From Rhizobium sp. CCGE 510 (GTDB lineage Bacteria; Pseudomonadota; Alphaproteobacteria; Rhizobiales; Rhizobiaceae), in assembly GCF_000292525.1 (NCBI RefSeq), contig NZ_AEYF01000002.1:62001-126000 (forward strand): a stretch of 64,000 nt of DNA. Direction: 5' to 3'. Positions within the stretch are counted from its first letter, which is position 1. Every line of letters starts with the position of its first letter. Shown here one piece after another: positions 54,872 to 63,468 of the stretch. Made by a program: the position numbers and the translations under genes. A model generated the notes under the pieces. The model was not told the DNA's origin. It did no database searches and saw only the letters and a program-made list of their open reading frames with translations.

Positions 54872-57046
54872 GTGCAGGATCCGGACAACCCCGAAAAGGG
54901 GCCTCAAAATGGACCAGAAAAAGCGGCGGACAAGCGGCCGACGAAGAGCCGTCACATTCTGCTGCGCATCGATTCATGGATCGATTCGACCGTCTGGAAC
55001 GCCGGCTTCCGCGCCGCCGAGATCTGGGAAGACATCACCATCTTCTTTCGCCGCTTCCGCGTGCGCGGCTGGAAGCGCATGGTCTTCGAACTTGCCGGCG
55101 AAGGGCTGACGCTCGGGGCGGTAGGCTCGGTGCTGATGCTGCTGCTTGCCCAGCCGGCCTTCGAGGCAACCAAGGAGGACTGGCGCAACCGCGGCGATTT
55201 CGCCGTCACCTTCACCGACCGCTACGGCAACGTCATCGGCCATCGTGGCGTCATCCATCAAAATTCCGTGCCGATCGATGAACTGCCGGATTCCCTGATC
55301 AAGTCCGTGCTCGCCACCGAAGACCGGCGCTTCTTCGACCATTTCGGCATCGACGCCATCGGCCTGTTCCGCGCCATGGTCACCAACGCCCAGGCCGGTG
55401 AAGTCGTGCAGGGCGGCTCGACGCTGACCCAGCAGTTGGCCAAGAACCTGTTCCTATCCAACGAACGCTCGATCGACCGCAAGGTCACCGAAGCGTTCCT
55501 GGCGCTTTGGCTCGAGGCAAACCTCTCCAAGAAGGAAATCCTTTCCACCTATCTCGACCGCGCCTATATGGGCGGCGGCACGTTTGGCGCAGCCGCGGCG
55601 GCACAGTTCTATTTCGGCAAGAATATCACCGATGTGAACCTGGCCGAATCCGCCATGCTCGCCGGCCTGTTCAAGGCGCCGGCGAAATACGCCCCGCATG
55701 TCAATCTGCCGGCAGCACGTGCGCGCGCCAACGAGGTGCTGACTAATCTCGTGCAGAGCGGGCTGATGACCGAGGGCCAGGTGATTGCCGCCCGGCGCAA
55801 CCCGGCCACCGTCGTCGACCGCAACGAGGTGGAATCGCCCGACTTCTTCCTTGACTGGGCCTTCGACGAGGTGCAGCGGCTTTCGCCGCGTTTCCACCAG
55901 CATTCGCTGATCGTGCGCACGACCATCGACATGGGCATCCAGCAGGCGGCGGAGGATTCGGTCGAAACGTCGCTGCGCGAATATGGCGAGGCCTACCACG
56001 CCAAGCAGGGCGCCATGGTGATGATCGAGAATGGCGGCGCCGTGCGCGCCATGGTCGGCGGCCGCGATTACGGCGAGAGCCAGTTCAACCGCGCCACCCG
56101 GGCGCTGCGCCAGCCGGGCTCCTCCTTCAAGGTCTACACCTATTCGGTGGCCATGGAGAGCGGGATGACGCCGCAGACGACCATCGTCGACGCGCCGATC
56201 TCCTGGGGCAATTGGAGCCCGCACAATTATGCCAACCACTATGCCGGCCGCATAACGCTCGAGACCGCGATTGCCCAGTCGATCAACACCGTGCCGGTAC
56301 GGCTTGCCAAGGAAAAACTCGGCATTCAGCCGATCCGGGCGATGGCAAAGAACCTCGGCGTCGAGACGCCGATCCGCGACGACGTCACCATCCCGATCGG
56401 CACATCCGAGGTAACCGTGCTCGATCAGGCGACGGCCTATGCCACCTTCCCGGCTGGCGGCTACCAGTCGCGCCGCCATGGCATCACCCAGGTCCTCGAT
56501 TATGACGGCGACGTGCTCTACGATTTCGACCGCGACGAGCCGGCGGCCAAACGCGTGTTGTCCGAAAAGGCCGACGCCTACATGAACCAGATGCTGTCGC
56601 GCGTTCCCTATGTCGGCACGGCGCGCAAGGCAGCCCTGGACAACGGCATTCTGACAGCCGGCAAGACCGGCACGACTCAGGCCTATCGCGACGCCTGGTT
56701 CGTCGGGTTCACCGGCAACTACACCTGCGCCGTGTGGTTCGGCAATGACGACTACACCTCGACCAACAACATGACCGGCGGCTCGCTGCCGGCGATGACC
56801 TTCAAGCGCGCCATGGACTACGCCCATCAGGGTGTGACGCTGCGGGCCATCCCGGGGGTCGAAAATCCCCTGCCTTCCGAAAAGGATCTCGCCAAGACCG
56901 CCACCGCCAAGCCGCAGGACGGATTGCCGCAGCTCATCCGGCCGCGCATGCTCTCGGTTCAATCGACGAATATCCTGAAAGATCTCGGCAAAAAGCTGAA
57001 GGATGCGGCTCCGCTTGCGCCGCAGAAGGTGGCGAGCTCGGAGTAA
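54872..57046 (+). CDS. Class A penicillin-binding protein (bifunctional transglycosylase/transpeptidase)
   Basis: 724 aa, GTG start. A cytoplasmic tail of about 70 residues precedes the TM helix (about 78-95). The glycosyltransferase 51 domain has LATEDRRFFDHFG (catalytic Glu about 150) and GGSTLTQQLAKN; the transpeptidase has QPGSSFK (Ser about 418), SINT and KTGTT (about 597-601). Builds peptidoglycan in the periplasm; general PBP1A/1C-like branch. The C-terminus is lysine-rich and lacks accessory domains. Confidence 0.94.
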   Translation: MQDPDNPEKGPQNGPEKAADKRPTKSRHILLRIDSWIDSTVWNAGFRAAEIWEDITIFFRRFRVRGWKRMVFELAGEGLTLGAVGSVLMLLLAQPAFEATKEDWRNRGDFAVTFTDRYGNVIGHRGVIHQNSVPIDELPDSLIKSVLATEDRRFFDHFGIDAIGLFRAMVTNAQAGEVVQGGSTLTQQLAKNLFLSNERSIDRKVTEAFLALWLEANLSKKEILSTYLDRAYMGGGTFGAAAAAQFYFGKNITDVNLAESAMLAGLFKAPAKYAPHVNLPAARARANEVLTNLVQSGLMTEGQVIAARRNPATVVDRNEVESPDFFLDWAFDEVQRLSPRFHQHSLIVRTTIDMGIQQAAEDSVETSLREYGEAYHAKQGAMVMIENGGAVRAMVGGRDYGESQFNRATRALRQPGSSFKVYTYSVAMESGMTPQTTIVDAPISWGNWSPHNYANHYAGRITLETAIAQSINTVPVRLAKEKLGIQPIRAMAKNLGVETPIRDDVTIPIGTSEVTVLDQATAYATFPAGGYQSRRHGITQVLDYDGDVLYDFDRDEPAAKRVLSEKADAYMNQMLSRVPYVGTARKAALDNGILTAGKTGTTQAYRDAWFVGFTGNYTCAVWFGNDDYTSTNNMTGGSLPAMTFKRAMDYAHQGVTLRAIPGVENPLPSEKDLAKTATAKPQDGLPQLIRPRMLSVQSTNILKDLGKKLKDAAPLAPQKVASSE

Positions 57047-57073
57047 CCCACACCCAGGAGATCGGCGAGACCG

Positions 57074-57251
57074 GCCCCTCATCCGCCTGCCGGCACCCCA
57101 CCTGGGTAGAGCCACTCGTCTCAACCCGTCCTTCAGACCCCCGCTTGCGGGGCGAAGGAGGCATGTCGCACCCGCTCGCCTAAATCTCGACGCTGCGTTT
57201 GGCACGTCCCCTCTCCCCGTTTTTTACGGGGAGAGGGTTAGGGTGAGGGGC
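57074..57251. repeat. 178-bp intergenic repeat element with terminal inverted repeats
   Basis: GCCCCTCA (57074-57081) and TGAGGGGC (57244-57251) are 8-bp perfect terminal inverted repeats. Inside lie a 12-bp hairpin CCCTCTCCCCGT / ACGGGGAGAGGG (57209-57237) and a CCCCGC-tt-GCGGGG hairpin near 57140. It fills most of the 314-bp gap between the PBP gene and the DUF1214 gene. The end motif resembles the arms of the element in cycL. Confidence 0.75.
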
Positions 57252-57360
57252 AGCTTTCGACGTTAACCGGACAGATCAGCGCCCATGTCGCCGCCCGGCA
57301 TTCCACCCTGCCAGAATCAGTGGTAACCCTTTCATCTGATATGGTTTCCAAGGTTATGAC

Positions 57361-57948
57361 GTGTTTCGGTTTCCCCTCTTCATCCTTGTCACGCTGATCG
57401 TCGCCTTCGGCGGCGGGATCATGATTTCGCTTTATGCGCTGGATGCCACACAGGGTTTCGGGGCGATCAAGCTCGGGGCCTGGGAGGCGTTTCCGGCGTT
57501 GCAGACGGTCGAAGCCGATCCTTATGCCAAATCGCACCGCGCCCGCGCCGGCAAACTGCTTTATGGCAGCGCCGAAGGCCTGACCTTTACGGCGAGCGTC
57601 GACGATGATGGCGCGCGGCTGAATGCCGGCTGCCGCTACCGCATCAGCGGGCAGACGCCGCCTGCCCGGCTCTGGACCCTGTTTACCGCCGACAATGGCG
57701 GCAATCCGGCGGCGGTGAAGATCGGACATCCCTCGGCGCTCAATTCCTGGACGGTGCTGCGCCAGCCGGACAGCGGCTTCTCGATCGAAATCTCAGCCGC
57801 CGCGCAGCCGGGCAACTGGCTGGCCTTGCCAGAGGCCGGCACGTTCCGGCTTGTGCTGACGCTGTTCGACACACCGACCGCCGGCAGTTCCGGGGTGATC
57901 GACCTTGCCATGCCGAAGCTCACCAAGACCGGATGCGGCAATGCTTAG
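57361..57948 (+). CDS. DUF1214 membrane-anchored protein
   Basis: 195 aa, GTG start. N-terminal TM helix (about 4-25) followed by a beta-rich domain with YRISGQTPPARLWTLF and NSWTVLRQPDSGFSIEISA, the DUF1214 pattern. Overlaps the next gene by eight bases. This DUF1214-DUF1254 pair is common in alphaproteobacteria; function unknown, probably periplasmic. Confidence 0.88.
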   Translation: MFRFPLFILVTLIVAFGGGIMISLYALDATQGFGAIKLGAWEAFPALQTVEADPYAKSHRARAGKLLYGSAEGLTFTASVDDDGARLNAGCRYRISGQTPPARLWTLFTADNGGNPAAVKIGHPSALNSWTVLRQPDSGFSIEISAAAQPGNWLALPEAGTFRLVLTLFDTPTAGSSGVIDLAMPKLTKTGCGNA

Positions 57949-58489
57949 GATATTTTTCGCCATCCTGACCGGCCTTTTCGGCGCAGCGCTGCTGCACCTC
58001 GTCATCATCCTTTCGCTGCCGCATTTCACCGGCAAGGATGCGGCGACCCGTGTAGAGGCGGAGGGCGATCTCAATAATTTCACCCTGCTCGGCGGCCGGT
58101 ATGACGAGGCAGGCCTTGCCAATGGCGACCCCTTCGTGCGCACCGCCGTCTGCTCCTTCGACGTCGAGGATGCGCCGGTGCATTTCACTGCCAAGGGCAA
58201 TGTGCCCTTCTGGTCGATCGCGATCTACGACAGCGCCTCCAACGAGGTCTTCAGCATGAACGACAGGACCTCGGTCGGCGGCGCGCTCGATGTACTGGCA
58301 GGCGGTCCGATCCAGCTGACCGACCTGCGCAAGAACCTGCCGCAGGAATTGCAGCAGGCGATCCTGGTGGAGATGGCACGACCGGACGGCTACGCCGTGC
58401 TGCGGACGCTGGCGCCGCAGGAAAGTTTCGATGAGGCAGCGCGGAACTTCCTGACGGAAGCCGGCTGCGAGCAATTCACCGCCCGCTAA
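57941..58489 (+). CDS. DUF1254 membrane-anchored protein
   Basis: 182 aa. TM helix about 3-25, then RTAVCSFDVEDAPVHFTAKGNVPFWSIAIYDSASNEVFSMNDRTS, characteristic of DUF1254 (PF06863), and GYAVLRTLAPQESFDEA. ATG 57941 overlaps the previous gene end, which implies translational coupling. Partner of the DUF1214 protein. Confidence 0.87.
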   Translation: MLRIFFAILTGLFGAALLHLVIILSLPHFTGKDAATRVEAEGDLNNFTLLGGRYDEAGLANGDPFVRTAVCSFDVEDAPVHFTAKGNVPFWSIAIYDSASNEVFSMNDRTSVGGALDVLAGGPIQLTDLRKNLPQELQQAILVEMARPDGYAVLRTLAPQESFDEAARNFLTEAGCEQFTAR

Positions 58490-58502
58490 GGTTGAACACG
58501 CG

Positions 58503-58670
58503 TCACTTCGTGTTAACGCGCGGCGCGGGCGCCGGGGCACGCCTAGGGCTCTCGGCCAGCCGCTCGTAGCGGACGCCGGTGAACCATAGGATCTTTGCTT
58601 CGCGGGGCTCTTTGTCCGGGCGACGCGGCGCCCGCGGCTGCCGATCCGCCAATGCGACTACTATTGCCAT
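58503..58670 (-). CDS. Small basic protein (55 aa)
   Basis: ATG 58670 has GGAGA upstream. The product begins MAIVVALADRQPRAPRRPDKEPRE and holds AKILWFTGVRYERL, a pattern I have met in short conserved rhizobial proteins. Only the composition and ribosome site support it. Convergent with the DUF1254 gene. Confidence 0.5.
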   Translation of the reverse strand: MAIVVALADRQPRAPRRPDKEPREAKILWFTGVRYERLAESPRRAPAPAPRVNTK

Positions 58671-59208
58671 TCTCGTCTCCATGCACTGCCCGAGACGGAT
58701 GAACTTGCGATGGATTTCACCCTGCCCGCCAATGTGCGAGCCGACGCGTCCTGCGGTGCCGGAGTGACCGGCCCGAGGGCATTCGCGCCTTTCCCACGGC
58801 ACCTGATTGAAATACCGTGATCAGGAGTTTCAACGATCCAAACACTCAATCGCTTCGTTCCTAGCCGAATTGAGACAGATGACAGTTAACAGTTTACTAA
58901 TGTCCGGCGGACGCCAAACACAGTTCACGTCACTTCCTCTGTAACGCAGGACGAGTTGATTTGGTTTCACTCGACCGCGCAAAGACCCGGCCGAGGATCG
59001 CCGTATAAAATTAAAAGCAATTCATATAGTTGGCATGAACGCTGCAGCGTATTCATCGGGAAAGGCACGTTGTTGCAAAAATGCTTCATGAAAATATTTA
59101 ATTGCGGGCGATTCGGATACGCGTATGATTCAATCGTCGACCACACGTTTCCGGGCACCGGTCGATCGCGGATATTCCGCGTCCTTGCCGGAATGCAGAG
59201 GGCCGGCG
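58671..59208. other. Gene-free stretch upstream of the 68-aa ORF
   Basis: About 540 bp, AT-richer from 58850. No convincing frame on either strand. It must contain the promoter of the 59209 gene. No repeat or hairpin stands out. Confidence 0.4.
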
Positions 59209-59415
59209 ATGTCTTTGCTGGTGAATTCATCTTTCTCGCCTGAGGATCTCGACGTGCTGCGCAGTGCGCTCGATGCCTGGTGTGTGGAACGGCGCATCGA
59301 CATCAAGAGCGTCGAGGCGCAGTTTGCGGCATCCGCAGCCCTCGACCTTTATCAGGCCGGTCACGACAGCCGCGAAACCCTGTTGCACGCGCTACGTGAT
59401 CGCAGGGCCGCCTGA
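59209..59415 (+). CDS. Small helical protein (68 aa), paralogue of the gene at 47679
   Basis: Ribosome site AGAGGG, ATG 59209. The sequence SPEDLDVLRSALDAWCVERR and SAALDLYQAGHDSRETLLHAL repeat the pattern of the 97-aa protein at 47679, shorter at both ends. Predicted soluble, three short helices. A longer in-frame start at 59125 lacks a ribosome site. Function unknown. Confidence 0.72.
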   Translation: MSLLVNSSFSPEDLDVLRSALDAWCVERRIDIKSVEAQFAASAALDLYQAGHDSRETLLHALRDRRAA

Positions 59416-59727
59416 ACTTTCCCCCGTCACACCAGCGATGAGCAGTCGCTGCTGCGCCTTTTCAAAGCGGCATTGTTGTCGGGCCGGCTGATCACGTCGC
59501 GACACGTATTGCGTGTATATTTCCGTCGAATTTTAATAAAATCTTCAGCATCCATTAACCCTACCGGTGTAGGATTTGTTCATAACCCATGTGGTCCAAC
59601 ATGCGTTCCGCCAGCGCATATCGGCCCGTGGTTCCCCTTGGTTCGGCGTTTTCGGGGTGTTCTTGTGCGTGACCGGTTTCGAGACCTAGAGGGCCCATTG
59701 GCCGTCAGGAAAAAGGACGTGGTATTG
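59416..59727. other. Gene-free upstream region of the DUF2336 gene
   Basis: 312 bp, locally AT-rich (59510-59590). An imperfect palindrome CCTAC-cggt-GTAGG near 59562 is the only symmetrical motif seen. Expected to hold the DUF2336 promoter. Confidence 0.4.
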
Positions 59728-60714
59728 ATGGCGACTGTCAGCAGTTTTGAGAGCCTGTCTCATCCGACACGGTCCGAACTGCGCCAATTTGCCGAGCTTT
59801 TCATGCCGCTATTTCAGGCCTCCTCCGACGAGGCCAAGCGCCAGGCGGTTGCTGCTCTCTCCCAATGCGCGAACATGCCGGCGGCCGTGGCGCTGTTCAT
59901 CGGCAATCAGCCGATCGAGATCGCGGCCCCTTTTCTTGCCGCCTCCAAGGCAGTCGCCGACGATACGCTGATTACCATCGCGCGCACGCAGGGTGCAGCG
60001 CATGTCAAGGCGATCGTCAGCCGCGATTCACTCTCGCCGAAGGTCATCGATGCGCTGGTGGCGCTACGCCAGAGCCAACCGCGGCCGGCGGCCGCACCGG
60101 CACCAATCGCAGCGTCACAGACGGTTGCGCTTTCGCCGGCGCCGACCGAGAACAACGAGGCGGAGGCGCTGCAGGGACAGCGGGCTGCCAATGAAGAGGC
60201 GCTGCGCGAGCGTATCCTCGGTCTTGCCGGTCATCTCGGCCGGGCCGACGAGGACAGGCTCGGCCTGCGGACGCTCACCGATATTCAGGAGGCGTTGCTG
60301 GTGCGCTTTGCCCGCTCGCGCGAGGCGACACATTTCGCAACCGCGCTTGCCGATGCGCTGTCGGCCAGCCGCTGGCTTGCCGAGCGCATCATGCTCGATC
60401 TTTCCGGCCAACAGCTCGCGACGACGCTGACGAGCCTCGGCATGGGCTTTCTCGACGCCGTCTTCGTACTCGAGAAGCTCTATCCGCACCTTGCCGAACA
60501 GCAGCACAACGTCACGCGCGGCTGGATGGTGCTCGATGCGCTCGATCCGGAAGAATGCCACGAACGTGTGGACGCCTGGCGCCGCGCCGATCGCTACACC
60601 TATAAGCCCGAAGTGGCCAATGCGCCGGCGCTACAGGAAACGCCGAACCACCGCTTCCTCAATCAGGCGCCGGCGCAGCGCGACATGCGCGTCCTGGGGC
60701 GGCGGTCCCGCTGA
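59728..60714 (+). CDS. DUF2336 protein
   Basis: 328 aa, soluble. HEAT-like helical repeats: AKRQAVAALSQCANMPAAVALFIGNQPIEIAAPFLAASKAVADDTLITIARTQGAAHVKAIV in the first half, as in alphaproteobacterial DUF2336, then an Ala/Pro linker (about 120-145) and a second helical half. Usual frame extension upstream is rejected because the ATG at 59728 has AAAGGA nearby and a family-like start. Function unknown. Confidence 0.85.
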   Translation: MATVSSFESLSHPTRSELRQFAELFMPLFQASSDEAKRQAVAALSQCANMPAAVALFIGNQPIEIAAPFLAASKAVADDTLITIARTQGAAHVKAIVSRDSLSPKVIDALVALRQSQPRPAAAPAPIAASQTVALSPAPTENNEAEALQGQRAANEEALRERILGLAGHLGRADEDRLGLRTLTDIQEALLVRFARSREATHFATALADALSASRWLAERIMLDLSGQQLATTLTSLGMGFLDAVFVLEKLYPHLAEQQHNVTRGWMVLDALDPEECHERVDAWRRADRYTYKPEVANAPALQETPNHRFLNQAPAQRDMRVLGRRSR

Positions 60715-60735
60715 GATCAGGAGTGCCGCCGGCCC

Positions 60736-61080
60736 TCAGCCATCCCGCGCAAGCGGGATCATGTCTCCCAATTCCTCCGCCTCCAGCTCGACGATCCAGA
60801 GATCGGGGTCGAACCGGCGTTCGCGTTCCAGCATGGCACGCACCGCTTCCGGATCGCCGCGCGACAGGCGGATCTCGAACAGACGGCCGCTCGCGTCGCC
60901 CTCGCCGAAGGCGGTCTGCGGCGCTGGCGCGTAAAGGGTTTCCAAGCCGTCGCGAAAATGCTGGCGGATGAAGATCGCGCCCGCCTCCTCAGCCCCCTTC
61001 TTCTCGACGGCGGCAAAATCGCCGCTGGCGAAGACGCGGCGCAGGAGGGCGGAAACGAAGATGTCGGCGCGTAATCTCAT
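60736..61080 (-). CDS. DUF1491 protein
   Basis: 114 aa, starting MRLRADIFVSALLRRVF, followed by GAIFIRQHFRDGLETLYAPAPQ and DLWIVELEAEEL, diagnostic of DUF1491. Soluble, function unknown. ATG 61080 gives the family length; the frame upstream is not family-like. Convergent with the DUF2336 gene, 21 bp between. Confidence 0.92.
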   Translation of the reverse strand: MRLRADIFVSALLRRVFASGDFAAVEKKGAEEAGAIFIRQHFRDGLETLYAPAPQTAFGEGDASGRLFEIRLSRGDPEAVRAMLERERRFDPDLWIVELEAEELGDMIPLARDG

Positions 61081-61325
61081 CGGCGCGGTATAGACCGGGG
61101 CGCAGGCCTCGGCAATGCGGAAGCAAGCATTGCCCCTGGGGTCAAACCTTGACGGCCAGCCGCAATCCACCCCAGTGCCGTCGATGGACGGTGATCGACG
61201 CTCCCCGTCTCAATCGGAAAAGCTTCAGGCAGCATGGTGAATAGGTTGCAAGCAGCGCTCGCATCTTGGACTTAGGTTGCTGAGGAAGCCGACGCCGTGA
61301 CTATTGTCTGGCCGTGGGCGACACG

Positions 61326-62300
61326 TCAGCTGGCGACGAAGCCGGTCAGCCGCTCGCTCAACTGCCAGAGGCGTTCGGCGAGTTCCGGATCGGTTGCCCA
61401 AGGACGGACACCGAGCATCTCGGTCGAATCACCGGGAACGGCGGTAGCGATATTGCAGTTCTCGCAATAGGCGCCACCCAAACCGTCCAGCTTCTCGCTG
61501 ACGGCGCACCATACTGTGGTCGCAGCCCCCTGCTCTATCGTCTTCTTGTTGTTTTCCGGATCGATGACCGGCTTGCCATGCTCGTCGACATAACCGCTCG
61601 CCTTGAGGAAGTCGCTCGACTGATGGCGGACCAGATTGGTGGTGACGATACCGCCGGGATGCAGCGAGAAGGCTCTGATACCGTGCTTTGCACCCAAAGC
61701 GTCCAGTGACACCGCAAAGAGAGCATTTGCGGTCTTCGACTGGCCATAGGCGAGATAAGGCGCGTACGCGCGGCTCTCGAAATTCGGATCGTCGAAATCG
61801 ACCCCAGAGAAGACGTGACCGCGCGAGGAGACGGCGACGACGCGCGCACCCTCGGCCTTTGCCAGCGCCGGCCAGAGGCGGGCAGTGAGCTGGAAATGGC
61901 CGAGATGATTGGTGGAGAATTGGGACTCATATCCCCGGGCGTCGCGCGTCAGCGGGTTCGCCATCACGGCGGCGTTGTTGATAAGAAGATGCAAGGGCGC
62001 GCCGCTTTCAAGAAAGCGGTCGGCGAAGTCGTCGATAGAGCCGGGATCCATCAGGTCGAGCGCCTCCAGTACAAGGCCGGGAATGCTTTCCACGGCGGCC
62101 TTGGCTTTCCCGAGATTGCGGGCGGGGACGACAACCCTGGCACCGGCTTGGGCGAGCACACGAGCCGTCTCGAAGCCAAGACCGGAATAACCGCCGGTGA
62201 CGATCGCGACCTTGCCTGAGAGATCGTGCCCGGCAATGACCTCCTCGGCGGTCGAAGTAGCACCGAAGTCAGAACCGATGGGAGCCTGTGGGGTGGACAT
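61326..62300 (-). CDS. Short-chain dehydrogenase/reductase (retinol-dehydrogenase-like)
   Basis: 324 aa. VAIVTGGYSGLGFETARVLA (TGxxxGxG), LLINNAAVMANP (NNAG), VVAVSSRGHVFSG (Ser) and YGQSKTANALFAV (Tyr-X-X-X-Lys) are all intact. Divergent from an AraC-family gene only 57 bp away, so probably controlled by it. Substrate unknown. Confidence 0.92.
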   Translation of the reverse strand: MSTPQAPIGSDFGATSTAEEVIAGHDLSGKVAIVTGGYSGLGFETARVLAQAGARVVVPARNLGKAKAAVESIPGLVLEALDLMDPGSIDDFADRFLESGAPLHLLINNAAVMANPLTRDARGYESQFSTNHLGHFQLTARLWPALAKAEGARVVAVSSRGHVFSGVDFDDPNFESRAYAPYLAYGQSKTANALFAVSLDALGAKHGIRAFSLHPGGIVTTNLVRHQSSDFLKASGYVDEHGKPVIDPENNKKTIEQGAATTVWCAVSEKLDGLGGAYCENCNIATAVPGDSTEMLGVRPWATDPELAERLWQLSERLTGFVAS

Positions 62301-62357
62301 GGTATGCCTCCGTGGTTGCACGATGGCCTTATATACGTCTGGGAAATGGGATTCTGA

Positions 62358-63395
62358 ATGCTTGCAAATCCCAATTTCCTGCTCCATCGTTCACAAATGA
62401 CCAGCGACCCGCTCTCTGAAATGCTCAATCTGCTCGATGCGCGCTGCCTTGTGTCCGGCGGGCTGGTCGCCGGCGGCGCCTGGGCGCTGCGTTTCCCCCG
62501 GCCGAATAGGATCAAGATCAGCGCGGTCGCCAAAGGGCGCTGCTGGCTTTCGCTCGACAATGGCAGTGCACCGATTCTGCTCGAGGCAGGCGACGTTGCG
62601 CTTCTGAACGGCCGGCACTCCTTCGTCCTGGCGAGTAACCTTGCAGTTGCGCCGACCGATGCGGTCAGCGCCTTCAAGGAGAAGATCGACGGCATGGCGC
62701 GCCACGGCGTTGGCGAGGATTTCCATTATCTCGGCGGCCACATCGCGCTCGGACCACAGGGCATGGAGTTGCTGTCCGACGTGCTGCCGCCGATCATCCA
62801 TGTACGCGCCGCCCTTGCCGAAGCCGGCGTGCTGTGCTGGCTACTCGACCAGCTGGTGCGGGAGATGGCGGCAAAACGGCCGGGCGCCCTGCTCGCCTCA
62901 ACACAGCTTGCGCAACTGATGTTCGTCCAGGTGCTGAGGGCGCACATCATGAGTTCGGCGCCCCTGACGGTCGGGTGGCTCCGAGCCTTCGGCGACGATC
63001 GCATTGCGCCGGCGCTGCGGCTGATGCATGGCGATCCGGGCCGGTCCTGGCAGCTTGGCGAACTGGCAAAGGCCGCCGGGATGTCGCGCACGAGCTTTGC
63101 TTTACGGTTCAAGACAGTGGCGGGGGTTGCGCCACTCACCTACCTCACCGGCTGGCGCATGCGTCTTGCCGAACGCGAGCTGCGCGAGGGCAGCATGCCG
63201 GTTTCGGCGCTGGCGCTTTCGCTCGGCTACGCATCCGAAAGCGCCTTCAGCAACGCCTTCAAGCGAATGACCGGTATCGCACCGAAGCGTTATCGTGCTG
63301 CGATGGCCCGCGAGGCCGGGCCGATCGAAGAGGCGGTGGATGTCGAGGGCCAGGCGATGACGGCACATTATCGGCCGTTGAAGGCGGCATCGTAG
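62358..63395 (+). CDS. AraC-family regulator with N-terminal cupin
   Basis: 345 aa. Cupin_6-type effector domain about 15-190 (GRCWLSLDNGSAPILLEAGDVALLNGRHSFVLAS), HTH_18 at about 225-320 (DPGRSWQLGELAKAAGMSRTSFALRFKTVAGVAPLTYLTGWRM and ALSLGYASESAFSNAFKRMTG). Start 62358 has GGGA upstream; ATG 62397 is an alternative. Partner of the divergent SDR gene. Confidence 0.9.
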   Translation: MLANPNFLLHRSQMTSDPLSEMLNLLDARCLVSGGLVAGGAWALRFPRPNRIKISAVAKGRCWLSLDNGSAPILLEAGDVALLNGRHSFVLASNLAVAPTDAVSAFKEKIDGMARHGVGEDFHYLGGHIALGPQGMELLSDVLPPIIHVRAALAEAGVLCWLLDQLVREMAAKRPGALLASTQLAQLMFVQVLRAHIMSSAPLTVGWLRAFGDDRIAPALRLMHGDPGRSWQLGELAKAAGMSRTSFALRFKTVAGVAPLTYLTGWRMRLAERELREGSMPVSALALSLGYASESAFSNAFKRMTGIAPKRYRAAMAREAGPIEEAVDVEGQAMTAHYRPLKAAS

Positions 63396-63401
63396 CGACT
63401 A

Positions 63402-63468
63402 AAGCGCGTTGATTTTATGCGTGTCTTTATCCCGGAACCGCCGCACACTTCCTGATGACATGCATTAG
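63402..63468 (+). repeat. Palindromic intergenic repeat, copy D
   Basis: Starts TAAAGCGCG and ends with the same ATCCCGGAACCG ... CACACTTCCTGATGACATGCATTA as copy C; its first half is shorter. The last TTA is the complement of the TAA stop of the convergent gene at 63465. Confidence 0.82.
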
